Of a stretch of 64,000 nt of DNA, positions 19,791 to 33,237 are shown one piece after another. The notes below the pieces were generated by a model. The model worked only from the letters and a program-made list of their open reading frames with translations. It searched no databases and was not told the DNA's origin. A program made the position numbers and the translations under genes. The DNA is from Eutreptiella sp. 'Long Island Sound 2002' (Eukaryota > Euglenozoa > Euglenophyceae > Eutreptiales > Eutreptiaceae): NCBI GenBank assembly GCA_964036045.1, contig OZ038382.1, positions 89,575,795 to 89,639,794 of the forward strand, read 5' to 3'. The stretch's first letter is position 1. Each line of letters starts with the position of its first letter.

Positions 19791-21530
19791 GGCTGCAGCT
19801 GCAGCCTTCGCCACAGCCAGGGCCACACACACTGACACAACCACAACCAAATCCACACACAACACAGCTTGCAAAAACACACCCAAACCCACACCCACAA
19901 CCAAAGCCCCAACCACAGCCACTACCATAACCACACCAACAACGAGACCTACCACAACAGCCGTGGCAACAAACTCACGCAAGTCCAGAACCACAGCCAC
20001 AAACACAAACGCAACCATACCTGCATCTGCAGCCACAAACACAATGTTATGCGCACAGAATCAAAGCCTATGCCACGGAACACCAAAACCAACAGCAGCA
20101 TCCAAAACAAGAGCTGCAAAAGCTGCAACACACACACACACACACACACACATTGGCACACACAAACACACACACCTGCGCGTACACACATTCACGAATC
20201 CACATACGCACACAAACCTAGGCAACCATAAACCAAAGAATGCAGTCACACACTCACAGTGACGCACAAGGACACCTTCACCCACGCATCGATCCAAGCA
20301 AGCCCCCCCCCCCCCCCCCGACTCACACACAAACATACATACAAACACACTAAATGAGAGAAACCAAGAGGGAACAAACCATCCACACTTGCGCACATGC
20401 GCATGGGCACAAGCACACGCCCACAAACACACACAATAGCACAACATACCTGCAAGGGTCATCGTCATTGTCATCACCATCATGCACTTGATGCCATGGG
20501 GCAAATATGGAAGGCATGGCAAGGGCAAGGGAAGGGGACGCGACAGGCAAGATAAGAGAAGGCGTTCGCTTGGGGTAAGCGGCGGGTTGAGGCATGGCAA
20601 AAGGGGACAAAGGGGATAAGGAGGGAGGGGGATCAATGTGTCATGGTGTAGGTCAAGATGGTTGTATGATGAACCTCACAAAAGCTAGCAATATCCTCCG
20701 TGCCCTATTTGTGCTTCATGGCGCGCGCGCCTGTGTGTGTGTGGGGGGGGGGGGGGCATTTTCATGAGGCAACAAGGAACACCCTCGCAAATGGTTAGGT
20801 TCATATCCCCGAACCTCAACCCCATAACCATCTCTCCCTAGCCCTTCACTTCACATGGTTCAACTTGGCCATGTGTTTATGTACACGCAAGATAATTGCA
20901 CACAAGAATGAATGTGGCTGTCAATTTGTGAATGTGCATGTGTGTGTGGACGTGTGTATGGTGTATGTGTGTGTATGTGTTTGGATATTTGTGTCCCTGA
21001 CGAAGTGTGTTTGTTTGGATGTTTGTGTGTTTGTCGCCACGGGTACATGTATGCAAGTATGTATGTGTGCATGCACGCTCAAGTTCTTGGAGAAAAGACA
21101 TGGTGAGAACTGCGGACCGATGTTGGTGTGAAAAGGGTGAAGTGTGGGCCAGCAAGGGTGGGAAGAGAGGGCGGAAAGGGGGAGAAAATCCTGAGTGAGC
21201 CCTGAGTGAGCCCCCAAATAGCTCTCAGTGAGCGCTCAGTGAGCCATTTGGCGCGCTCAGTGAGAGCTAAGTGAGAGCTAAGTGGGCCGGCTCAGTGACG
21301 GCTCAGTGAAGGCTCAGTCAACTTAGCCGTCGAAAAAAAGAAACCCCCCCAGCCGAATCCTCTTGCACTAGGGATTGGGATCCCTTTGGGGACATTCCCA
21401 AACCCCAACCCACCCCCGAAAGCCACAAGTTATCACATGAAACCCCTTGAAAAACACCGCTTAGCCCCAAATGAGCCATTTTAGCCCCAGCTCAGCCCCC
21501 ACTTCACATTTCCAAGTGAGCCGCAGGTAC

Positions 21531-22651
21531 ACATGCAGGTAGACAGGATACGGGACAAGAGCCACCTTGCATACAACAAGTATATGGCGTCCCTCCTTCC
21601 CCCTGAAATCTACTACCGTCTACAACGATCATTACGGAGCGATGTGACGGGTTTCATTGAGAAATGCAACGCGACATGGAGGGCTGCATGGGAAATCGGT
21701 GGCGTTGTTTGTGGGGACGAGGCTATCATTCCCCACACTGGTGGCCGGTGCCTCGGGTTACGGCAATCCATTGCCCGTAAGCTCCATTCTACGGGCACAA
21801 AATCATACGTCTTTGCGGACAATGGGGGGGGCTACGTCTTTGACGTCTACCTGTACAACGGGCGTTGCGGCAGGGTCCGCTGCTTTGGGTCATGTTGCGG
21901 CAAGTATGACACTAAGCGTATCATGCGCCTATGGGCTGAGATAATCCCTCAGTCTACGGTCCTTTGTGCGGACAGTTTTTTCGGCTTGCCGAGGAATTTG
22001 CGACCCGCTGTCAGCCATTTCTCATGCTCTCGAAGCGCGATAAGCGACATGGCGGCCTTACAAGGGCGGCGGCCCTTACCGCAAAGGGGCGACGTGACAC
22101 GGGCAATTGTGGCCGACAAGAACTATGAACTTGCCGTGTACAAGAACCCCAAGGTGGGTCACAAACCCCCACACTTGGTTTCCTTCCTTACCAATTGTTG
22201 GTATGGGGAGGAGGTGCCCAAAAACCGGAGACGGAACCCTCTCCCTCCGGTCGTAGCATGTTACCGGGAGTTCTCCCGTACCGTAGATGGTGCCAACCAA
22301 ATGGGCCTGGAAATGCGCCAACTCGGGAGGCAAATGACCTAAAGCCACGCTGTGCTTGTCTTCATGGTGCGGTACGCGGCCGAGAATGCGTTCACCAACG
22401 CATTGGGGTTGGTGGACGAGAAGACCACCATGTGGGAATTGCAATGGGACATCCTCAAGCAGCGGTACTTTAGCTCCGCGGAGTTAAACAACACAACACC
22501 AACCGCTATGATCCGTACGGTGCAGGCACCGAAGCGCTTTGCGAGCCGCCCCTTGTGCACGCATGGCCGCAGCGGGAGTACACGTTGGGCATGTGGAGCG
22601 TGCGGTAAGGACGTGCACATGAAGTGCTTCGGGGATGCCCACGACGTGTAG
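21531..22651 (+). pseudogene. piggyBac-like transposase copy 2, 3' part
   Basis: Continues the interrupted transposase: Y-Y-R-L-Q-R-S-L-R-S-D-V near residue 28, G-D-E-A-I-I-P (first catalytic Asp, codon 21,716), C-A-D-S-F-F-G (second Asp, 21,971) and T-V-D-G-A-N-Q-M (third Asp, 22,286). All three catalytic Asp codons are intact, unlike copy 1. A single TAA (22,340-22,342) aligns with a Gln of copy 1 (GRQMT-Q-LHAV), so CAA-to-TAA is likely. The frame then continues to a C-terminal finger, C-T-H-G…C-G-A-C-G-K-D-V-H-M-K-C-F-G-D-A-H (22,556-22,645). The 5' part is separated by the foldback element, so the gene is disrupted. Confidence 0.85.
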
Positions 22652-22799
22652 TCTGCCATCGGCGTGACGGGGCGGAACCAGACGGTCAAGGCGGCGGAGG
22701 CCTCCGCCATCCGTACACATGGGACCAGTGCCCACCCTGTTGGAACAACTGCGTAGGCCGGATACCCAACTGTGAGGACGCGGCCTAACCCCCCCCCCC

Positions 22800-23005
22800 A
22801 AGATTGGTACCGTGTTACACAACACGTCGTGCGCTTTGCACGCGTTGCGCGTGTATTGCATTTGTGGCTCTCAAGGTGTCCCCAGAGCCACAACAATTGT
22901 TCAGCGCGTTGCGAACGTTGTGCGTGTCGTAGAACGTTTTTTTAAATTCATCCGCAACGCCTAGAACATTTAATGCGTCTCTCGTCACAAATTATGTCGC
23001 CGTAG
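22800..23005 (+). other. intron, word family III, in piggyBac copy 2
   Basis: GCGCTTTGCACGCGTTGCGCG, GCGCGTTGCGAACGTTGTGCG and related words, ending in an acceptor GTCGCCGTAG at 23,005. It matches the copy 1 intron at 2,683-2,909 in position and orientation relative to the gene. Confidence 0.55.
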
Positions 23006-23245
23006 ACAAGGGAATATGCTTGGGTGGGTCAATTCCCCCATTTTGGATACGGCGGGGCACGACCCCCGGAAAACCGCTCGGAAGTTTTGGCAGCCGGCTC
23101 AAGCCCCAAAACGCAACCAATGTCACTTGGAATCTTCCAGAGACCTTCCCCTCCCCTTCCCCTTCGGAGAAACGTGTGTACATGTCCCAGTCACTGGCGC
23201 TGTCCTTGTCCGCATCCCAGACTCCTTCATCATCATAATTAGGTT
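23006..23245 (+). pseudogene. 3' exon of piggyBac-like element, copy 2
   Basis: Begins ACAAGGGAATATG after the acceptor and reads G-W-V-N-S-P-I-L-D-T-A-G, then A-R-K-F-W-Q-P-A-Q-A-P-K-R-N-Q, then a Pro/Phe-rich stretch. The KFWQPxxxPKRNQ block is shared with copy 1 (2,463-2,682, minus). No known domain. Its preservation in two diverged copies argues that it is coding. Confidence 0.5.
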
Positions 23246-23309
23246 CAGTAGCTATGCAGATCGCGCGGTACATGGTGGCAATCAAAAGGGACCTATGAAG
23301 TGACAGCGC

Positions 23310-23466
23310 TATGGGGCTATAGGAAACACAGCACCGTTCTAGCGGCGTTCTAGGCAACCGTTCTAGCGGCGTTCTACCGACTTTCTAGCGACCGATCGTG
23401 CTGCCTAGATCAACACTAGAACAATTCCCTAGATTGGCGCTAGAACGCACGGCAAGACAATATACC
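23310..23466 (-). other. intron with GTTCTAG/CTAGAAC words (family II)
   Basis: A minus-strand donor CGCCAG/GTATATTG at 23,466 follows the family X copy 2 frame. The interior carries GCGTTCTAGCG/CTAGAACG words in both orientations around a centre near 23,395, forming a foldback. The acceptor is not assigned. Confidence 0.55.
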
Positions 23467-25480
23467 TGGCGGAGCAGCTCGTCCACCAACTCCTCCGATG
23501 CCATGTTGTTGGTCAATATTCTGGTTGATGGAAGCCTGCATGTGGCCGTGGCCCCTCCTTACCTCCATGGCATCCCTGCCCGAGCATGCCACCTGCGACC
23601 GCGGCCCCCCATGCACAACCCACGACAAATCAAAGTATGCAAACAGCCATGTCATGCACTGTGCTTCCACATTGGCCTCCCTGTGGATGGCCGACCACTG
23701 ACGACCCGACACCTTGTCCACCCCGTCCACCCGACAGCCCCCTCCCCGCCCCCCCCCAGTTGCTGTGCTCGGTGGGACCATGTTTCAGAAAGCAGTTGAT
23801 GCTTTCTGAAATGTCACCGGAGAACATAGCCAACCCAAATGGCTTAGTGTTCTCCAACATGCTATCTACATCATGCGCAAGGCTCAGTAGATACCATGAT
23901 GGTGTTCCGGCAGTACAGTGGCGCCGGAAATCACGGGTCACGGCAGCACAGTTCAATGGGTTAGGGCCCTGATATGTACAATAGAGGGCCTGCAGCACGT
24001 CCCACATGTTCGCGATGGCCTTGTACTTGGCCGTGCTCGGCCTAATGCCGAGGCACCTAGCGATATCCGGCCATGCGGCAAAAAGATTGGGCGTCTCTTC
24101 CCCGTCCGGGGAAGCTGACCCATAAACGCTCCAACTGGCACGCCTCTCCGACACGAGAACTTTCAGGTCTTGACGGAGCGCAGGGGTGACCGACCTAGCC
24201 TCCCGGTCGACAAACTCCCCCAACAAGCGGCCCATGGCCATTGTCAGGTGAAAATGCACAAGACGACCCAGGCACGTGCCAATGTCAAAATCCGCTGCGT
24301 ACTGCAGCCAGCGGCTTGCAAAGAAAGCATCCGAAGGAGGAAGGCCATGTGGTTGGCCTCATCACCCTCCATGGTCCGCTGGATAGCACTACCCTCCCAA
24401 GTCTTCTTTAGGGCATTCCATATCCCCTGATTGAACATGGAGCCCACTTGGGGGCATGTGGACACCCCGATCACCCTTCGTGTCCACGGTTGATCCCCCC
24501 CGAGGATCACCTTTGCTTCCTCCTTGGAGGCCCCCCACTGGACGAGCCCCGTGCCGATGATGTCTTGAATCACATAAACACGAGACACGGGGGGTGGTTA
24601 ATTTCGTTCTAGTCTAGTGTAAGCTAGTTTCTAGCGAGCGGTTCGAGGCTAGCTGATCAAAACTAGAACGAGGGAAAGGCACTAGGTGAGAGGCCTACCT
24701 CCCAATTGCTGTTCCACAACGTCCCAAGGGTGTCCATGGCGTTGTCATCGCAATTGGCCATGCTCAACACCCAAAGGCCCTCGGGGGAGCGGGCCAAGCG
24801 GTCGAAGTTGGCCAAGGAGATGGTGAGTTGGGTCCAATTGCCCCCGGCCACGGGGTAGGCATCTCCCCGGACGATGAACGTCAATGGGAAGTTGCGGTTG
24901 ATTGACCGCACCAAGCCCGGCCGGGGGAGGATGTATGTGACCCATGAGCCGAAGAGCACGAGATCTCGGTGGCCTTGGGCTACACCGTGGCAACGGGCTC
25001 ATCCAATTGCACGGGGGCGACCAACTCCTTCCAACGGGCTTGGAAAACCCGCTCGGTACAAATTGGACGGGAGTAGGGGCCAGTGGGGATAGTGCGGTGA
25101 TACTCCAGCTTGCGGAGCGCCTGGAGCTGCGAGGGGGTCCTCCACGAGGACTTGGGGGCTCTCATGTTGAGCACCAGTTCACACATGGCGGTGGGGGGGA
25201 GAAGGGAGGTGGCGTATGCCTCAACCGCGGCATTGGATCCCTCACCCGTGGTACGGGTAGAAGTGGCGGAGTTCACATATTGGACGGCGTTGTTGAATTG
25301 TCGCCGTGCTAGGGGGCATGATAGCGCCCACGTGGCCCACCCGCTCATCCTTGAAATTTGAAGCCCCACTCAACTCCCGTAGTGCCTTAGACAAGAGGGA
25401 AGCATCCTTCCCGGTTGAGGAGGAAGCAAGGGGGGAAGTGATGGGGCTTTTGATTGCAAAGAAACGTGTAATATCGAAGC
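23467..25480 (-). pseudogene. transposase-like protein, family X, copy 2
   Basis: Reading the minus strand from 25,460: L-S-G-A-S-N-F-K-D (near 25,360), C-E-L-V-L-N-M-R-A-P-K-S-S-W (25,165), T-F-I-V-R-G-D-A-Y-P-V-A-G-G (24,860), then an intron, I-L-G-G-D-Q-P-W-T-R-R-V-I-G-V (24,490), C-I-F-H-L-T-M-A-M-G-R-L-L-G-E (24,250), V-T-R-D-F-R-R-H-C (23,940) and F-S-G-D-I-S-E-S-I-N-C-F-L-K (23,810). The order and spacing follow copy 1 (6,330-8,081), with about 35-40% identity by eye in the blocks. Frameshifts are needed near 25,345, 25,000, 24,245 and 23,690. A DDE/RNase H-type transposase is suspected from the conserved Asp/His/Cys positions but not shown. Confidence 0.6.
24564..24698 (-). other. intron with GTTCTAG/CTAGAAC words (family II)
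   Basis: Donor TTGGGAG/GTAGGCC at 24,698, acceptor GTGATTCAAG at 24,564. The 5' half has CTCGTTCTAG and the 3' half has CTAGACTAGAACG, with GCTAGAAACTAGC between: a foldback. The position is the same as the family I intron at 7052-7219 of copy 1. Confidence 0.7.
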
Positions 25481-25659
25481 GCGAGAGAAGGAAGCATGGA
25501 ACAATGAACTACGGGCAATAGCAAGCATGCACGGGGGACCAATGAAGAAATTGGGATGTGTGGGTAGACATTATATCGTTCTACTATTGATCTAATCTAG
25601 GCTAGAACATCTAGGCTAGAGTGTTCTAGGCTAGATCAAGACTGCGTCTTCTAGCGTGT

Positions 25660-25660
<1 letters not shown>
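25470..25660 (-). other. intron-like segment with TCTAGGCTAGAAC words (family II)
   Basis: GTTCTAC, CTAGGCTAGAAC, GTTCTAGGCTAGATC and CTTCTAGCG words at 25,575-25,660. The segment precedes the first recognisable family X exon (L-S-G-A-S-N) on the minus strand, as the 6221-6329 intron does in copy 1. The acceptor is possibly near 25,460. Confidence 0.5.
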
Positions 25661-29207
<3,547 letters not shown>

Positions 29208-29393
29208 CTACACCCCTCTCCCCTTAAATCTAGCTAACAAGCAACAAGCAAGCAAGCAACAAGCAACAAGCACTTCTCCTCACCGTTTTGGCCATTGCTC
29301 CGCCTCATCGCTCCGGGCTCTACTCTACTCTAGCCATCTTGGAGCCTAGGTGGTGCCCTTGCCAAATCCAAGTTTATAGCCAAAAACTCAGCG

Positions 29394-30340
29394 GTGGCGG
29401 CCCGGGGCGGGGGTGCCAAGTCGGGAGGTGCCCTCTCAAATCTGCGCAGTTTTGGGCCAAAAACAGCCATTTTTCGCCCAAAACAGCCCCAAAACCCGGG
29501 CGAAACGCCCAAACGAAGGGATACGGTGAGTACACTACACGTGCGGCTTAACTTCACCGTGTCAAAGAGCTCTCTAGTGCCCTTCAATTCCACGATATGT
29601 CCGAGAAACGGCCCAAAAAGGCGCCAAAAAGCCCCAAAATCTGCGCAATGTGCACCAACAGCCCGAAACCAAGAACACGCCGTATGTTTGGCTACGTGGC
29701 TCAAATCCGAATTCCGAGGGCACCTAGTCCACCCGCAAACCCCCACTTTTTGTGGTTTCCGAGCCGCAGAATCGCCCAACGAGCCACCTAGACCCCCGTA
29801 CCAGTGGTCACTTGGTGGGGCCAGAGTGCAGCCCAGCCTGCGCACGGCGGGGGCCAACGGTGGGTCCACCAGGGTCCGCGGGGCGAAAAAAATCGTTTTT
29901 CCGAAAGTTGTTCCTAGACCACTTGGGATGCTCAAACAAGTGTTTTTAGGCCGTTTTGAGCCCGTGGTGGCGCGTTTTGGGCCATGGAAAATCCCAAAAT
30001 GCCTTGAAAATGGGCCGTTTTGGGACCAAAAATGCGTCAAAAATGGGTCAAAAACGCGTTTTCCCAAAAGTGATCCTGGACCATATGGGATGCTCAAACA
30101 AGTGTTTTTAGCCCATTTTGAGCCCGTGCTGACACTTTTTGGCCCACGGAAAATCCCAAAATGCCTTGAAAAGGGGCTGGTTCAACACCAAAAATGGGTC
30201 AAAACTGGGTGAAAAACGCAATTTTCTGAAAGTGATCATGGGCCATTTGGGACACTCAGAAAAGTGTTTTTAGCCTGTTTTGAGCCCAAGATCGGGCGTT
30301 GTGGCCCATGGAGAATCGCAAAATGCCTTGAAAATGGGCC
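29394..30340. repeat. three ~163-bp tandem units plus unassigned upstream sequence
   Basis: From about 29,925 the block GGGATGCTCAAACAAGTG…AAAATCCCAAAATGCCTTGAAAA recurs at about 30,088 and 30,250. Long frames on both strands (29,394-30,212 plus; 30,097-29,330 minus) are products of the repeat and low stop density. No domain is seen. Confidence 0.7.
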
Positions 30341-30419
30341 ACTATGGGACAAAAACAAGTGAAATTTTGTGTCCCTTTTGGTACCGAGGGATGAGTCATC
30401 CTTGCTGTGTTTTGCCGTT

Positions 30420-31370
30420 TGTGTGCTTCGTTCATTGTGCCCTTTGCTCTTAGTGATTGGACTTGGAGTACAGGTGTACTCTTAACGGACTTACCTTCAC
30501 ATGCACGCCATGTCTAATCATGGGAGCAGGACTTGCAAAAATAGTGTGGAGTGTTTGGTACAAGAGGGACGAGTAGTTTTTTGTCTTTTTTTGCCGTTTG
30601 TGTGCGTTATTCTTCCGTGCCCTTTGCTCTTAGTGAGTGGACTTGGAGTACAGGTGTACTCTTAACGGAGTTACCTTCACATTCACGCCATGTATAAGAG
30701 GGACGAGTAGTTGCTTGTCGTGTTTTGCCGTTTGTGTGCTTTGTTCTTTCGTGCCTTTTGCTCTTAGTGATTGGACTTGGAGTACAGGTGTACTCTTAAC
30801 GGAGTTACCTTCACAATCACGCCATGTCTAATCATGGGAGCAAGAGTTGGTACAAGAGGGACGAGTAGTTCTTTGCCGTGTTTTGCCGTTTGTGTGCTTT
30901 GTTCTTCTCTGCCCGTTGCTCTTAGTGTTTGGACTTGGAGTACAGGTGTACTCTTAACGGAGTTACCTTCACATTCACGCCATGTCTAATCAAGAGGCAA
31001 GAGTTGCAACAATAGGCTGGAGTGTTTGGTACAAGAGGGACGAGTAGTTCCCTGCTGTGTTTTGCCGTTCCTGTGCTTTGTTGTTCCACGGGTACCAGAA
31101 GGTGAGGTTCCGTTTGGGCTGGGGTACTAGGGGGTAGGAATGGGGCTCATTCTTTGGGAGGATAAGTAAGATCCACCAACGCAAAACAAGGTACTGCCAT
31201 CCGGTTGGGTTTGAGGCTGTACAAGTATAGGCGTCACCAACATTATCAATGATGCTTCTACCCCCCAAGTAGTCACTTTGTTTTTTCCCAACTAATGTTT
31301 TTTCTTGCTCTCGGCAGTTGGATTTGGAGTATAGGTGTACTCTTAACGGAGTTACCTTTTATTTCGCACC
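30420..31370 (+). promoter_or_regulatory. tandem promoter/5'-leader units upstream of the Helitron gene
   Basis: Five copies of GGTGTACTCTTAACGGAGTT (starts 30,473, 30,653, 30,787, 30,945, 31,334), each followed by ACCTTCA, about 20 nt, and an ATG. The last copy lies 37 nt before the ATG at 31,371. The other four carry decayed versions of the first codons (ATGTCTAATCATGGGAGCA), so they look like partial duplications of promoter, leader and start. The preceding TGTTTTGCCGTTTGTGTGC and CTTTGCTCTTAGTG are repeated with them. Six more motif copies lie downstream. Confidence 0.75.
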
Positions 31371-33235
31371 ATGTCAAATCGCTGGGAGCAGGAGTTGCAA
31401 CAATGCTTGGACACGGACATTGACTTCCCGGTGGCCGAGTTCATCAAGCTGCATAGCGAAGTCCCCCCGCGTACCATCCGTCGGCGACATGCGCAGTTGC
31501 GCGCCACGCTGATGAAGCGATTGCAAAAGCGCGCCGCACTTGGTATCCAAGCATCGACAGTGGCAAGTTTGAACACTCCTGAGTCCCAAGCAGCCAAGGG
31601 GTCTTGTGGAGGCAAGAGGAACACCGCGGAGTCCCAAGCCGACAAGGGCAAAAACAACACCGCGGAGTCGCAAGCGGCCAAGGGTTCGTCAGGAGGCAAG
31701 AAAAACACCTCGGAGTCCCAAGCCATCAAGGGCAAAAAGAACACCGCGGAGTCCCAAGCGGCAAAGGGTTCAGCTGGAGGCAAGAAGAACACTGCGGAGT
31801 CGCAAGCGGCCAAGGGGTCTTGTGGAGGCAAGAAGAACACATCGGAGTCCCAAGCCAACAAGGGTTCGTCAGGAGGCAAGAAAAACACCGCGGAGTCCCA
31901 AGCCATCAAGGGCAAAAAGAACACCGCGGAGTCCCAAGCGGCCAAGGGTTCCTTCGGAGGCATAAACAACACGCCAGAATCGCAACGGAATAAGGGCATC
32001 GTTGGTGGACACGGCAATACGCCAGAGAAGCAGCACATCAAGGCATCGGGGCGTCGTCATTGCGGGGTCGTTCGTACAGTGTCTCGGGAGTTGTTCTGTG
32101 TTAATGCATCATCGCCGTCCAACATTTCTTTGAAGTCAGTTCGAGAGTATTGGCTTGATGGTTTGGACACTTTGTACTCACCACTTTTTGATGCACTTTG
32201 CTATCGGTGTGGTCAACTCCTTTGGGGCCCAATAGGTGGGGGACACAAGTTTACGATTCCACGCAATACTGACGAGATACGTACACAGACTTTGTTTGGC
32301 GTGCCACCCACCGATTTGGTTACAAGTGGGATATTTGCATTCCGCAACGAGATATTCGCCAATTACTTGAAGTACAAAAATGCACCGTTTCCAGTTCCCC
32401 CGCGATCTCCTGCACGTAGCACAAGTCGCTTTGTGGTGTATGACACTCCTGTTTGGCACTCCGCTACACGTATGTATGCTTGCCACGTTTGTAGCAAGTA
32501 TTCCGCGAAGTATGACCCCATCAACTATGGCTACACTTTGGATGGGGACATCCATTACAATATCCCCTCAAAAATTGCGGACCTCACCGAGTACCAGAAG
32601 CGACAAATTGCACTTGGGGCCCTCTACTCAAATACGCTGAAGCACGTGGATCTTCGTCACAAGCAATGGCACCATGCAATTGGTACCGTTGGTGTCGGCC
32701 GCAAGCCAAGCCAACACTACAATGCACTTTATGGTTTCATGACAATGAAAGAGGATATTTTGCGCGATTACCAAAAGCCCAAGGACAGCGAGCAAAGCAA
32801 CCGTCAAATGAACCAAGCGTTGTTGCTGCTCAAAAAAATTCACCCTTTTTATTCTCGATTCTTGGCGCACTATGAGACCTTGTACCGATACTTGGAGAAT
32901 GCGGCCACCACCATGGGCACATTGACACAGCGTTCGTATGAAGACAAGTACGGGAAACGCTTGGAATACCATTTACAAGATGAGTACGTTGCTTGGGCTG
33001 TGGAGTGTGATGCCCCACGGAACATCATTCCGGATTTTGCTCCTCACTCGGACAAAGTGGGCTTCCTCCATCGGACACCCTTCCAGGGAGCGGGTGGGAA
33101 CGTTACCACGGCCGCTCAATCGTTGGCCAATGACACTTATTTGCATTTTAACGACCCCAAATTGGAACCGTGTGTATGGCCCGATTTGTATCCTGGCGGC
33201 GTTGGTGGATATACCGTAGGTTTGCGGAATTGGAT
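31371..33235 (+). CDS. Helitron polyprotein, N-terminal part
   Basis: The ATG at 31,371 (M-S-N-R-W-E-Q-E-L-Q) follows the fifth leader motif. Residues about 64-225 are at least ten repeats of N-T-x-E-S-Q-A-x-K-G-(S-x-G-G)-K-K, basic and glycine-rich. The pattern recalls NUMOD3-type DNA-binding modules, though I cannot test this. The ordered part has C-Y-R-C-G-Q-L-L-W near residue 279, and Y-A-C-H-V-C-S-K-Y followed by Y-N-I-P-S-K-I-A-D-L-T near residues 365-405, where many Helitron proteins have a Cys-rich DUF6570-like region. The frame ends at TAG 33,252-33,254, but conserved coding shifts by one phase at about 33,225-33,238 and returns near 33,400, so this copy has compensating indels or sequence errors. 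Confidence 0.75.
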
Positions 33236-33237
33236 GT

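Larger units (their letters stand above)
17075..21530. mobile_element. 4.4-kb palindromic foldback transposon inserted in piggyBac copy 2
   Basis: The ends are inverted copies of CTGCGGCTCACT (17,079 onward; complement ending at 21,526) flanked by a GTAC on each side (17,075-17,078 and 21,527-21,530), a candidate 4-bp target duplication. Just inside each end are arrays of GAGC(G)CTCA-type words, including TGAGCGCTCA, itself a palindrome. The two ~2-kb arms are inverted copies, for example 17,430-17,700 against 21,000-21,200, meeting near 19,390. No transposase was found inside, so it is non-autonomous. Its insertion point lies between the conserved R-P-M and the D-R-I-R-D segment of the interrupted gene. 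Confidence 0.85.

Noticed and set aside
29330-30212. Overlapping ~260-codon frames on both strands left of the Helitron
   Set aside because: They overlap on opposite strands, span a 163-bp tandem repeat and lack domains.
31352-32041. 229-codon minus-strand frame opposite the Helitron N-terminus
   Set aside because: It is the antisense of the N-T-x-E-S-Q repeat module; the plus strand has the leader motif, start codon and downstream domains.
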